A stretch of 64,000 bases of DNA, taken from NCBI RefSeq assembly GCF_000743535.1, contig NZ_AVCJ01000012.1, positions 62,001 through 126,000 of the forward strand, written 5' to 3'. The notes beneath the pieces were generated by a model. That model saw nothing but the letters and a program-made list of their open reading frames with translations, was not told the origin of the DNA and did not search any database. The stretch comes from Arenimonas donghaensis DSM 18148 = HO3-R19 (GTDB lineage: Bacteria > Pseudomonadota > Gammaproteobacteria > Xanthomonadales > Xanthomonadaceae). Below are positions 19,050 through 26,906 of the stretch, in pieces. Each line of letters begins with the position of its first letter. Position 1 is the first letter of the stretch. The position numbers and the translations under genes were made by a program.

Positions 19050-19334
19050 ATGTCGAGATATCTATCAGCCCAGGCCGCAGCAAGGATGATTGAGTCGGCG
19101 TTTGCTCCGCTTCGTCGCGTCGCCGAGCCATGGGACTACGAGTACCGGGTTCGCTTTCGGGTGTTCGATGCAGACAATGCGCCACTGATCTCAATGGACG
19201 AAGTACTCCGTCCAGTGTTTGAGGATCCGGAACGACTTGAGTCATTGCTGAAATGCGCTCGCGAACGAGTAGAAGCCAAGGGCGTAAAGTTGGATCCGTG
19301 GTCACTGTCCGGCCCGCCCGAGTCAGCAACCTAA
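19050..19334 (+). CDS. Cassette 1: hypothetical protein
   Basis: This 94-residue protein of unknown function starts at ATG 19050 after a GGAGCGGGG ribosome site. It contains one predicted helix-rich N-terminal segment (SRYLSAQAAARMIESAFAPL) and an acidic middle part; no motif is recognised. Its TAA stop lies inside the left end of an attC-like site (19329-19384), as is usual for integron cassettes. Base composition is clearly lower in GC than the chromosome, supporting transfer. Confidence 0.6.
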   Translation: MSRYLSAQAAARMIESAFAPLRRVAEPWDYEYRVRFRVFDADNAPLISMDEVLRPVFEDPERLESLLKCARERVEAKGVKLDPWSLSGPPESAT

Positions 19335-19384
19335 TCAGTCGTTCATGCCGACGCGTTCGGCGTGGGTGAACTCGGGTGTTAGGC
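19329..19384. repeat. attC-like site 1
   Basis: The left core is ACCTAAT (one mismatch to RYYYAAC) and the right core is GTTAGGC (perfect GTTRRRY). GTTCA and TGAAC inner arms surround a GCCGA/TCGGC hairpin. The segment TGAACTCGGGTGTTAGGC closely resembles the common attC end TTAACTCGGGCGTTAGGC. This reads as an integron recombination site. Confidence 0.75.
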
Positions 19385-19387
19385 ATC

Positions 19388-19471
19388 GGTCTAGGCGCAC
19401 GACAGAAATAGGAGGTGTCAAGGAATCTTTGGCTAGTGGGGAGCAGTGCAGGTTCGACTCCTGCTGGGACC
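19388..19471 (+). other. tRNA-like 3' half inside cassette 2
   Basis: GCAGG-TTCGACT-CCTGC (about 19447-19463) is a perfect T-arm with the canonical TTCGANT loop. It is followed by TGGGACC, as an acceptor 3' strand would be. GGTCTAG at 19388 pairs with it only in part, and no proper seven-base anticodon loop can be drawn. It is probably a tRNA remnant or tRNA-mimic rather than a working tRNA. Confidence 0.35.
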
Positions 19472-19576
19472 GTTTTACTCTCAGCCCTCTTTGCATTGGT
19501 GGCAGTGAAATACGTTGTATACCGCTTACTAGCAATGCCCAGCGTGGGGGATTTATCCACGAAAGAGGATAACTGT

Positions 19577-19684
19577 ATGAGTAAATTCAAGGTAATGCTT
19601 GCGTCGGCTATGGGTACGCTTTATGGGCTGGGAGTAAGTGGTCTTGCGGGTTGCCTGCTAACCAAAGATTCTTTGTCGCCTTAG
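19577..19684 (+). CDS. Cassette 2: small hydrophobic peptide
   Basis: This is a possible 35-residue protein whose middle (VMLASAMGTLYGLGVSGLAGCLL) is hydrophobic enough for one membrane segment. The LAGC would fit a lipobox if it were a very short lipoprotein. The ATG at 19577 has GAGG eight bases upstream. The stop sits in the left core of the next attC-like site, as expected for a cassette gene. The function is unknown and the short length limits confidence. Confidence 0.4.
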   Translation: MSKFKVMLASAMGTLYGLGVSGLAGCLLTKDSLSP

Positions 19685-19732
19685 GAATCAGTGAAGCCGA
19701 CGCCTTGGGTGCGGCTTCACTAGGGTGTAAGC
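19678..19732. repeat. attC-like site 2 (degenerate)
   Basis: A perfect inverted pair AGTGAAGCC/GGCTTCACT surrounds a GACGCCTTGGGTGC spacer. The outer cores are GCCTTAG on the left and GTGTAAGC on the right, the latter departing from GTTRRRY. The layout matches the other two sites, so this is probably a decayed attC. Confidence 0.55.
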
Positions 19733-19756
19733 ACTTTTCAAACGAGCGAGGTAGGG

Positions 19757-20062
19757 ATGGGACACAACGACCACGTCGAGGATGACGGCGGCTTCTCCGA
19801 CTTCCTTCAAGAGATCATTGATGGTGGACACCTTGAAGGCGCTGCACTTGGAATCACGAAATTGGCAATTGACAAAGGCTCTGACGCGCTCTCGGCAAAA
19901 CAGCGCTTCGTCTTTGAGCGTGACGTTCTAGGTGAGTTTGTTAAGGACGGATGCTCTCGCTGTGAGAGCAATATCCCCTGGTCTGAAATGTATGCAGCGC
20001 TGGACAACGGAGGTCTGTGTAACTATTGCTGGCACATGTCGGAGAAAATCAAACACGAGTGA
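19757..20062 (+). CDS. Cassette 3: hypothetical protein with a zinc-ribbon-like C-terminus
   Basis: This 101-residue protein starts at ATG 19757 after a GAGGTAGGG ribosome site. The C-terminal third carries two cysteine pairs, GCSRCES and LCNYCWH, about 24 residues apart, which could bind zinc. The N-terminal part is acidic (GHNDHVEDDGGFSDFLQE). No family is recognised. The gene lies between attC-like sites 2 and 3 and is lower in GC than its surroundings, so it is probably a mobile cassette gene. Confidence 0.65.
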   Translation: MGHNDHVEDDGGFSDFLQEIIDGGHLEGAALGITKLAIDKGSDALSAKQRFVFERDVLGEFVKDGCSRCESNIPWSEMYAALDNGGLCNYCWHMSEKIKHE

Positions 20063-20069
20063 AGATTGT

Positions 20070-20129
20070 GCCTAGGAACGCATTCAAGCCATCTCCGTTC
20101 CGCGGTGCGGCTTGATTCGGGCGTTAGTT
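20070..20129. repeat. attC-like site 3
   Basis: The left core is GCCTAGG and the right core GTTAGTT. The inner arms TTCAAGCC and GGCTTGA are inverted around ATCTCCGTTCCGCGGTGC. The right end TTGATTCGGGCGTTAG is close to the usual attC end. This is the last site of the array; no integrase gene is near it. Confidence 0.7.
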
Positions 20130-20206
20130 AACCAATGGGCGCAAGTTGGACGGCCAGACGAGAATGTCCGCTCCTGGCCGAATGCGGACGTCGCGCACCA
20201 GCAGCT

Positions 20207-20920
20207 TCAGATCGATCGGCATCCCAGTGCTTCGAGCACCGCATGGATCGCCGGCTGGCCGGCAAGCCAGGGCGCGGCCAACGTGACGATGCCGGCCGAT
20301 GCGATGAAGGCCGCTGCGCCGTAGCGCCAGGCGCGCCTGGCCAGCAGTTGGCCCAGGCGCGCGCCGCTCCAGGTGATGGGCACCATGGTCGCCATCGTGC
20401 CCAGGCCGAAGCTGGCCATCACCAGCGCGCCGTGCAGGGCGCTGGCCTCGAGCCAGGCGGCGACCAGCACGGTGCTCGACAGGCCGCAGGGCAGCCAGCC
20501 CCACAGCAGGCCCTGGGCCCAAGGGCGCCAGGGGCCGTGTGTCGGCAGGCGTGATTGCAGCGGCTTCAGGAAACGCCAGAACCAGGCGCCGCCGCGCGAG
20601 AGAAAGCCCAGCTTGCGCGGCCAGAGCAGCCGGATCGCGACCAGGATGAGCACGCCGCCCATGGCCATGCGCAGGCCGGTGGCCAGGGCCTCGGAGCGTG
20701 CGAGCAGCAGCAGGCCACCGCCGAAGGCGCCGACCAGCGCGCCAGCCAGGGTGTAGCCCAGCACGCGGCCGCCGTTGAGCGCGAAAGCGGTGCCCAGGCC
20801 GGGTTTGGGCGCGGTGGCGGCCAGGCCCGTCGCGATGCCACCGCACATGGCGATGCAGTGCACGCCGCCGAGCAGGCCGGTGAGCAGCGCGGCGCCCAGT
20901 ACGAGCAGGTCGACCGGCAT
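20207..20920 (-). CDS. TauE/SafE-family membrane protein of the cco locus
   Basis: This 237-residue inner-membrane protein has about six hydrophobic segments, GGVHCIAMCGG in the first loop and GWLPCGLSS in the second. These cysteine-bearing motifs are typical of the UreH/SafE-like proteins encoded at the ends of ccoGHIS clusters and linked to metal handling for oxidase assembly (family knowledge). A transport substrate cannot be read. The ATG at 20920 overlaps the ccoS stop by one base (TGATG), so it is co-translated with it. It is the last gene of the cco operon, next to the cassette array. Confidence 0.85.
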   Translation of the reverse strand: MPVDLLVLGAALLTGLLGGVHCIAMCGGIATGLAATAPKPGLGTAFALNGGRVLGYTLAGALVGAFGGGLLLLARSEALATGLRMAMGGVLILVAIRLLWPRKLGFLSRGGAWFWRFLKPLQSRLPTHGPWRPWAQGLLWGWLPCGLSSTVLVAAWLEASALHGALVMASFGLGTMATMVPITWSGARLGQLLARRAWRYGAAAFIASAGIVTLAAPWLAGQPAIHAVLEALGCRSI

Positions 20921-21132
20921 CAGTCGGCGTCGCGCGGGTCTTGAGGCGGGGACCGCTCGCGCGTGTTGCCTGCGTCGGGGGGCGGGGCGGGGCGATCGTC
21001 GTCGCGCAGCATGTCCAGGGCTGGGGTGTCGAGGTCGTCGAACTGGCCGCGGCGCACCGCCCACAGGAACGCCCAGATCGCGCCGGCGAGCAGCAGCAGG
21101 GACACCGGGATCAGGGCGAGCAGGATGTTCAA
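20920..21132 (-). CDS. ccoS: cbb3 oxidase assembly protein CcoS
   Basis: This small 70-residue protein has one N-terminal membrane helix (ILLALIPVSLLLLAGAIWAFLWAV) followed by RRGQFDDLDTPALDML, the hallmark of CcoS. CcoS helps insert haem b and copper into the cbb3 oxidase (family knowledge). The start is TTG at 21132, overlapping the ccoI stop as TTGA. A proline- and arginine-rich tail follows the conserved part. Confidence 0.92.
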   Translation of the reverse strand: MNILLALIPVSLLLLAGAIWAFLWAVRRGQFDDLDTPALDMLRDDDRPAPPPDAGNTRERSPPQDPRDAD

Positions 21133-23501
21133 GCAAGTTCCCCGTGCGGGCGCCCCAGGCGCAGGGCGTTGGCGGTGACGATCAGCGAGGAGGCGGCCAT
21201 GCCCAGCGCCGCCAGCCCGGGGCTGACCCAGCCCAGGGCCGCGAAGGGCAGGGCGACGACATTGTAGGCCAGGGCCCAGGCCAGGTTCTGGCCGATGATC
21301 CGGCGCGTGCGGCGCGCCAGCCGCACCGACTGCGGCAGCCGCAGCAGCGACGGCCCCGCGAGCACGAGGTCGGCGGAACGATGCGCGAGCGGCGCGCCGC
21401 CGGCCATCGCCACGGACACATCGGCACCGGCCAGCACCGGCGCGTCGTTGAGGCCGTCGCCGACCGCCAGTACGCGGTGACCGTTCGCCTGCAGCGCTCG
21501 CACGATCGCCAGTTTGTCTTCCGGCGATTGCCGGGACGCGACGTCGGTGATGCCAAGCTGGTCGGCCACGGCGGCGACGCGGGTCGCGCCATCGCCGCTG
21601 ACCAGCCGGGGCTGCAGCCCGAGTTCGCGCAGCGCCGCCACGGCTTCGCCGGCCTCCGGACGCACCGGATCGGTGGTCTCGAAGCGGGCAAGGGCGCGGG
21701 CGCCGTCGCCCAGCCAAAGCGCGCCGTCGTCGGCCCGGCCTGCGGCATAGTCGGCGCGGCCAAGGCGATAGGCGCGTCCGTCCACCTCGCCCTGGACGCC
21801 CTGGCCCGGCACGGTGCGCACCGCCGTCGCGACCGGGCCATCGGGCAGGGCGAAGGCCAGCGCCAGCGGGTGGCCGGCATTGCATTCCAGCGCCGCGGCG
21901 ATGCGGCGCCATTGGCCGATGTCGCCTTCGATAGCCTCGGCATGCAGCAGGCGCGGTTGGCCAAGGGTCAGCGTGCCGGTCTTGTCCAACACCACGACGT
22001 CGGCCCGGGCCAGGTTTTCCAGGGCATCGGCGCCGAGCGCGAGCACGCCCCAGCGGGCCAGCGTGCCATGCGCGGTGGCCAGGGCCGTCGGCACCGCCAG
22101 CGACAGCGCGCAGGGGCAGCTGACCACCAGCACGGCCAGCGCGATTTCGAAGGCGCGTTCGGGCTGCACCTGCCACCAGGCCCAGAACACCAGGCCGGCC
22201 ACGACGAACAACGAGACGACGAAACGCCTCGCCACCGCGTCGGCGAAATGGGCGACGCGCGGTCGCGAGGCCTGGGCGCGGTCCACGGCCCGCACCAGCT
22301 GGGAGAGCCGGGTGTCGGAGCCGGTGCGCTGCACCCGCAGGCGCAGCGGCGCTTCGCGGCATGTGCTGCCGGCATAGAGCGCGTCGCCGGCCTGCTTGTC
22401 CACCGCGGTGGCCTCGCCGGTCAGCAGTGATTCGTCCAGCGCGGCGGCGTCCCCGATCAGCTCGCCATCGGCGGGCACGGTGTCGCCGGCGGCCACCTGC
22501 ACCACGTCGCCGGCGGACAATGCGGACACCGGCACCTGTTCGCGGCCGCCGGCCGTCTCGCGCCAGGCCAGCGCCGGCTGCGCACGCGCCAGGGTGTCCA
22601 GGCGCGCACTGGCCTGGCGCCGCGCCATGCGTTCCAGGAAGCGCGCGGCCAGCAGGAAGAGCACGAACATCACCGCGGCGTCGAACCAGACGTGGGCGCC
22701 GCCGCGCAGGGTTTCCACCAGGCTGGCGAAATAGGCCAGCAGCACCGAGCTCGCCACCAGGGTGTCCATGCCCGGCCGGCGCTCGCGCAGTTCGGTCGCC
22801 ATGCCGGCGATGAAAGGCCAGCCGGAGAAAAACACCACCGGCGTCGAGACCAGGAAAGTGATCCAGCGGAAGAAGTCGCGGGTGGCCGGCGCCATTTCGT
22901 TGGCCGTGTCCAGGTACAGCGCCTCGGCGAACATCATCGCCTGCGTGGCGCCCAGGGCCGCCACGCCCAGGCGGGCGATCATGCGGTTGCGTTCGCGCCG
23001 GCGCTCGCGTTCCGCGGCTTCGCCCTGGGCCAGGTGCGGGCGGTAGCCGAGCGCGGCCAGGCGGGCCAGCACCTGCGAAAGCGGCGTGCGCTCCGGGTCC
23101 CAGGCGATGCGCACCCGGCCCGTCACGGCATTGGCGCCGGCATCGCTCACGCCTGGTTCGCGGCGCAGGGCGTGGTCGATGAGCCAGGCGCAGGCGGCGC
23201 AGTGCATGCCTTCGCAGACGACGGTGATTTCGCGGCCTTGCGGGGTTTCGATGGCGTGGTCGGCCTGGACATCGGCGCGGTCCCAGGCGCTGTAGTCCGT
23301 GGTCGCCAGCGCGACGCGGCCCCCGGCGGAATCGCGCAGGCGGTAGTAGTCGGCCAGGCCGGCGTCGCGGATCCAGTTGGCGGCGGCGCCGCAGCCCGTG
23401 CAGCAGACCTGCTGCCGTGCGCCGTCCACCTGCACGTGCACGGGATCAGCAGGCAGGGGTTCGCCGCAGTGGAAACAGCCGGGTATCGGGCGTGCGGTCA
23501 C
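21129..23501 (-). CDS. ccoI: Copper-translocating P1B-type ATPase CcoI
   Basis: This 790-residue copper ATPase supplies or exports copper for cbb3 oxidase assembly. In order it shows an N-terminal cysteine-rich region (GCFHCGEPL, CCTGC), an HMA-like domain with GMHCAACAW, membrane helices with the CPC motif in SCPCALSLA, the phosphorylation motif DKTGTLT, and the hinge GDGLNDAPVL. The start is GTG at 23501, overlapping the ccoH stop (GTGA); longer frames upstream lie inside ccoH. It is part of the ccoGHIS block behind ccoNOQP. Confidence 0.95.
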   Translation of the reverse strand: MTARPIPGCFHCGEPLPADPVHVQVDGARQQVCCTGCGAAANWIRDAGLADYYRLRDSAGGRVALATTDYSAWDRADVQADHAIETPQGREITVVCEGMHCAACAWLIDHALRREPGVSDAGANAVTGRVRIAWDPERTPLSQVLARLAALGYRPHLAQGEAAERERRRERNRMIARLGVAALGATQAMMFAEALYLDTANEMAPATRDFFRWITFLVSTPVVFFSGWPFIAGMATELRERRPGMDTLVASSVLLAYFASLVETLRGGAHVWFDAAVMFVLFLLAARFLERMARRQASARLDTLARAQPALAWRETAGGREQVPVSALSAGDVVQVAAGDTVPADGELIGDAAALDESLLTGEATAVDKQAGDALYAGSTCREAPLRLRVQRTGSDTRLSQLVRAVDRAQASRPRVAHFADAVARRFVVSLFVVAGLVFWAWWQVQPERAFEIALAVLVVSCPCALSLAVPTALATAHGTLARWGVLALGADALENLARADVVVLDKTGTLTLGQPRLLHAEAIEGDIGQWRRIAAALECNAGHPLALAFALPDGPVATAVRTVPGQGVQGEVDGRAYRLGRADYAAGRADDGALWLGDGARALARFETTDPVRPEAGEAVAALRELGLQPRLVSGDGATRVAAVADQLGITDVASRQSPEDKLAIVRALQANGHRVLAVGDGLNDAPVLAGADVSVAMAGGAPLAHRSADLVLAGPSLLRLPQSVRLARRTRRIIGQNLAWALAYNVVALPFAALGWVSPGLAALGMAASSLIVTANALRLGRPHGELA

Positions 23502-23995
23502 GGCGCCGCAAGCGCGGGCGCCAGCTCGACCTCGGCGTCGCCGGGATGGTAGCGCCCGACCAGGCGCCAGCTGCCGTCCGCTGCGATCAGGCGCAGCTGC
23601 CAGACGTGGCTGCCGGCCACCGGGCCGTTGGTGCGCCAACCGTCCCGGTCGGGCAGGAGCTGCAGCTGCCGGTCCAGGGTGGATTCCAGCGGATGCACCA
23701 GCTGCAGTGCCGGTGCCTGCGGGCCGGTGGCCTGGTCCAGCCTGAGCAGGGCGCTGCCTTCGTCCAGGCGCAGGGTCGCCGTCAGCCCGCGGCGGGCGGC
23801 TTCGGCATCGGCGTCGATCGAGGCCACCTGGACCTGGGCGGTGCGCCGCACCGGATCGGGGTCGGCGTCAACGGCGCTCTCGCCGGACACCACGATCAGC
23901 GTCCAGATGCCGGCCAGGATGGTCGCCAGTGGAATGGCCAGCACCAGCCAGAGCACGGGGTTGCGGCGAAAGCCGGACGTGGATTCAGTGCTCAT
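23498..23995 (-). CDS. ccoH: cbb3 oxidase assembly protein CcoH (FixH)
   Basis: This 165-residue protein has a single N-terminal membrane helix (VLWLVLAIPLATILAGIWTLIVV) and a periplasmic FixH-type domain. The helix sequence and the place between ccoG and ccoI identify it. FixH interacts with CcoI and the oxidase subunits during assembly (family knowledge). Start and stop codons overlap both neighbours (ATGA and GTGA). The C-terminal half is longer and more divergent than in short FixH proteins. Confidence 0.88.
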   Translation of the reverse strand: MSTESTSGFRRNPVLWLVLAIPLATILAGIWTLIVVSGESAVDADPDPVRRTAQVQVASIDADAEAARRGLTATLRLDEGSALLRLDQATGPQAPALQLVHPLESTLDRQLQLLPDRDGWRTNGPVAGSHVWQLRLIAADGSWRLVGRYHPGDAEVELAPALAAP

Positions 23996-25548
23996 CAAAA
24001 AGGCCCGAAGAAGCGGGTTTCCTCGGTCTCGCTGACGCCTTCGGCATCCGACTCGACGATGAGGTTGAGGTCGACCCGGCCCCTGGCCAGGCCGGCCGGG
24101 GCGCGAAGGGTCACCGGCACGGTCAGCACTTCTTCGGCGGCCGCCATGTGCACTGCGCCGGACTCGGCCAGGGTGATGCCTTCCGGCCCCTCGATACGGA
24201 TGGTGAACTGGCGCGGCACGATGTCCTTGTTGACGATGCGCACGGTGTAGGCGTTCTCGATACTGCCGTCCGCCGCGGTGCGGTACAAGGCGTTTCGGTC
24301 GCGCAGGACGTCCACGATCAGCGGACTGCGCTGCGCGATGCCAACCGCGAAGCCGATCGCCAGCGCCACCAGCAGGCCACCGTAAATAAGGATGCGCGGG
24401 CGCAACACCCGCACGTGCTTGCCCTCGACCGCGTTCTGCGAGGTATAGCGGATGAGCCCATGGGGATAGCCCATCTTGTCCATCACCATGTCGCAGGCGT
24501 CCACGCAGGCGCCGCAGGCGATGCACTCGTATTGCAGGCCATTGCGGATGTCGATGCCGGTCGGGCAGACCTGCACGCAGATGGTGCAGTCGATGCAGTC
24601 GCCCAGGTCCTCGGATGAAGTCACTTGCGGAGGCGGCGGCAGGCCGTGCTGTTCATCGACCACCAGGCCGGTGGTGGCGCGGGCGCCGAGCTGCAGGTCG
24701 GCGGCGCTGCGGTGCTGGGCGGCATGCACGACGGCGCTGGTGGCGACGTCGAGCGGTAGCAGGCCACGGGCGCGTTCGAGCACGGAAGCCAGCTTGCCCT
24801 TCTTGCGCGGACCGCGGGGTTCGCCGCGCAGCGGGTCGTAGGCGATGATCAGGGTGTTGCGGTCGAACATCGCGCCCTGGAAGCGGGCGTAGGGACACAT
24901 GTACTTGCACACCTGTTCGCGCAGGACGCCGGCATTGCCCCAGGTGGCCAGCGAATAGAACAGCACCCAGAAGATCTCCCAGCCACCCCATTCGAAGGGG
25001 TAGAGGCGCAGGCCGAGGTCGCGGATGGGCGTGAAGTAACCGACGAAGGTGAAGCCGGTCCACAGCGCGAAGACCAGCCACAGGATGTGTTTGCTGCCTT
25101 TGCGAAGGGCCTTCTCGCGGGACCAGGGCCCGTTGTCGAGCTTCATGCGCTTGTTGCGGTCGCCTTCGGTCCAGCGCTCCATCCAGATGAAGACTTCGGT
25201 CCACACCGTCTGCGGGCAGGCGTAGCCACACCAGAGCCGGCCGGCGACGGCCGTGAAGAAGAACAGCGACAGGCCGGCCATGATCAGCAGCAGGGCCAGG
25301 TACAGGAAGTCCTGCGGCCAGAACACCAGCCCGAACACGTAGAACTTGCGCGCCGGCAGGTCCCAGAGCACGGCCTGGCGATCGTCCCACTGCAGCCAGG
25401 CGACGCCGTAGTACATGCCCAGCAGCCAGAGCACCGCGGCCTTGCGCAGCCGCTGGGTGAAGCCGTCCTGTTCGCGGGGGTAGATCTTTTTCTCGGAGAC
25501 GTACAGGGAAACGTCTTCGACGAGCTCGCTGGGGATCTTGCGGGCCAC
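23995..25548 (-). CDS. ccoG: Polyferredoxin CcoG (FixG)
   Basis: This 517-residue membrane iron-sulfur protein is involved in copper reduction for cbb3 assembly. It has about five membrane segments, the quinone-type motif CGYACPQTVWTE, the cysteine loop CKYMCPYARFQ, and two 4Fe-4S motifs, CIDCTICVQVCP and CIACGACVDACD. An Ig-like C-terminal domain follows (about 400-517). Oddity: between RGPRKKG and LGDCIDC there are roughly 60 extra residues compared with the Pseudomonas form I recall, making the protein longer than usual. The stop overlaps the ccoH start. Confidence 0.94.
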   Translation of the reverse strand: MARKIPSELVEDVSLYVSEKKIYPREQDGFTQRLRKAAVLWLLGMYYGVAWLQWDDRQAVLWDLPARKFYVFGLVFWPQDFLYLALLLIMAGLSLFFFTAVAGRLWCGYACPQTVWTEVFIWMERWTEGDRNKRMKLDNGPWSREKALRKGSKHILWLVFALWTGFTFVGYFTPIRDLGLRLYPFEWGGWEIFWVLFYSLATWGNAGVLREQVCKYMCPYARFQGAMFDRNTLIIAYDPLRGEPRGPRKKGKLASVLERARGLLPLDVATSAVVHAAQHRSAADLQLGARATTGLVVDEQHGLPPPPQVTSSEDLGDCIDCTICVQVCPTGIDIRNGLQYECIACGACVDACDMVMDKMGYPHGLIRYTSQNAVEGKHVRVLRPRILIYGGLLVALAIGFAVGIAQRSPLIVDVLRDRNALYRTAADGSIENAYTVRIVNKDIVPRQFTIRIEGPEGITLAESGAVHMAAAEEVLTVPVTLRAPAGLARGRVDLNLIVESDAEGVSETEETRFFGPF

Positions 25549-25551
25549 GGC

Positions 25552-25845
25552 TCAGTCCTTCGCCAGTGGCTTGTTGAACCGGCTTGCCGGCCGCAGCAGG
25601 ATCCAGGTGAACAGGCTGCTGGCCGCGGTGCAGGCCCAGAACATGAAGAAACCGATCGTGTAACCCAGGCCGCGGCTGATGTCGATGTCCGGGAAGGTCA
25701 TGTCGCGCAGGGTCAGCGGGTCAACGACGGCGAAGAACACCATCGTCGCCACGCCGGCGGCGAAGAAGCTTGGCCAAAGGATCGCCCCGAGCCGCTGTGC
25801 GAGCGGGCGGGGCGGGTGGTCGAAGCGTTCGACGGGCGGGCTCAT
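25552..25845 (-). CDS. Hypothetical two-helix membrane protein in the cco operon
   Basis: This 97-residue protein has two hydrophobic segments (ILWPSFFAAGVATMVFFAVV and GYTIGFFMFWACTAASSLFTW). It lies between ccoP and ccoG, overlapping the ccoP stop and ending three bases before ccoG. No known Cco subunit matches it. Its size and position suggest a small oxidase-associated or assembly protein, but this is inference from context. Confidence 0.75.
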   Translation of the reverse strand: MSPPVERFDHPPRPLAQRLGAILWPSFFAAGVATMVFFAVVDPLTLRDMTFPDIDISRGLGYTIGFFMFWACTAASSLFTWILLRPASRFNKPLAKD

Positions 25846-26765
25846 GGTGCGTCGGGCGGCTCGTCGGCGTCGCGGTGCGAAATCGACCAGACGTAGGCGC
25901 CGACCAGGCGGCTGCGGGTGTCGCCGATGATCGGTCCATGCGCCGGCATCATGCCGTTACGGCCATTGCGGATGCCTTCGCTGATGGTGGCGAAATCGCC
26001 GCCGTACAGCCAGGTGTCGTCGGTCAGGTTGGGCGCGCCGAGGATCGCATTGCCCTTGCCGTCGACGCCGTGGCAGGCCGCGCAGACGCCGGCGAACTTC
26101 GCCTTGCCGGCTTCGGCCAGGGCCGGGTCGGCCTTGATGCCGGCCAGGCTCTGCACGTAGGTCGCGACTTCGGTGACGCCGACGTCACCGCCGATGGCCG
26201 CGGCCAGCGGGGGCATCGCCGCCTGGCGGCCCTGGACGATCGAAGCCAGGATCTGGTCGGGCGAGCCGCCCCAGAGCCAGTCGCCGTCGGTGAGGTTCGG
26301 GAAGCCCTTGGCGCCGCGGGCGTCGGAACCGTGGCACTGGGCGCAGTGGTTCTGGAACAGGCGTGCGCCGAAGGCGAGCGCGTCGTCGTGCCGGGCGATG
26401 TCATCGATGGGCATCGCGTCGAAGCGTCCGAAGGCGTCGGCCAGGCGGGCGTCGGCCTCGGATTTGTCGGCGTCGTGCTCCTTGGCCGAGGTCCAGCCCG
26501 AGGTGCCGGCGAAATTGCCCATGCCGGGATACCAGGCCAGGTAGCCGATCGAGAAGACGATGGTCAGCCAGAACAGGATGATCCACCAGCGCGGCAGCGG
26601 CTTGTTGTATTCGGTGAGGTCGCCATCCCAGACATGGCCGGTGGTTTCGGCGTTGTTGCGGGCTTCGTCGCCGCGGCGCTTGGACGTCCACCACAGCAGC
26701 CAGGCGCAGCCGGCGATGTTCAGGGCAACGAGGAAAATGACGAACAGGGACCAGCCGGTAGTCAT
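25842..26765 (-). CDS. ccoP: cbb3 oxidase dihaem subunit CcoP
   Basis: This 307-residue membrane-anchored cytochrome c is subunit III of cbb3 oxidase. Two N-terminal hydrophobic segments (one at the start, one in WIILFWLTIVFSIGYLAWYPG) precede two haem c motifs, CAQCH and CAACH, each in a cytochrome c domain. It passes electrons from soluble cytochrome to CcoO/CcoN. The ATG overlaps the ccoQ stop (ATGA). The size is normal for the family. Confidence 0.96.
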   Translation of the reverse strand: MTTGWSLFVIFLVALNIAGCAWLLWWTSKRRGDEARNNAETTGHVWDGDLTEYNKPLPRWWIILFWLTIVFSIGYLAWYPGMGNFAGTSGWTSAKEHDADKSEADARLADAFGRFDAMPIDDIARHDDALAFGARLFQNHCAQCHGSDARGAKGFPNLTDGDWLWGGSPDQILASIVQGRQAAMPPLAAAIGGDVGVTEVATYVQSLAGIKADPALAEAGKAKFAGVCAACHGVDGKGNAILGAPNLTDDTWLYGGDFATISEGIRNGRNGMMPAHGPIIGDTRSRLVGAYVWSISHRDADEPPDAP

Positions 26766-26905
26766 GGGGTGTTCTCGCTCTGGTCTTCTTCCAGGGGCTG
26801 TCTGGCGGCGGCGTCGAACTCGGGCTTGCGCTTGCGGCTGTAGGCCCAGGCGACGCCGACCAGGAACAGGATGAGCAGCACGACGGTGGAAATGCCGGCG
26901 ACCAT
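26762..26905 (-). CDS. ccoQ: cbb3 oxidase small subunit CcoQ
   Basis: This 47-residue protein has one membrane helix (ISTVVLLILFLVGVAWAY) followed by SRKRKPEFDAAA, the standard CcoQ pattern. The ATG at 26905 comes just after the ccoO stop, and the TGA overlaps the ccoP start. CcoQ stabilises the oxidase complex. Position and topology make the call firm despite the small size. Confidence 0.93.
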   Translation of the reverse strand: MVAGISTVVLLILFLVGVAWAYSRKRKPEFDAAARQPLEEDQSENTP

Positions 26906-26906
26906 G

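Noticed and set aside
19388-19471. A functional tRNA gene
   Set aside because: The T-arm is perfect, but the acceptor pairs only partly and no seven-base anticodon loop can be drawn.
18853-19590. A 245-codon minus-strand frame across the cassette island
   Set aside because: It crosses an attC-like site and two cassettes and has no ribosome site. Its ESNLH segment is the usual antisense reading of a tRNA T-arm.
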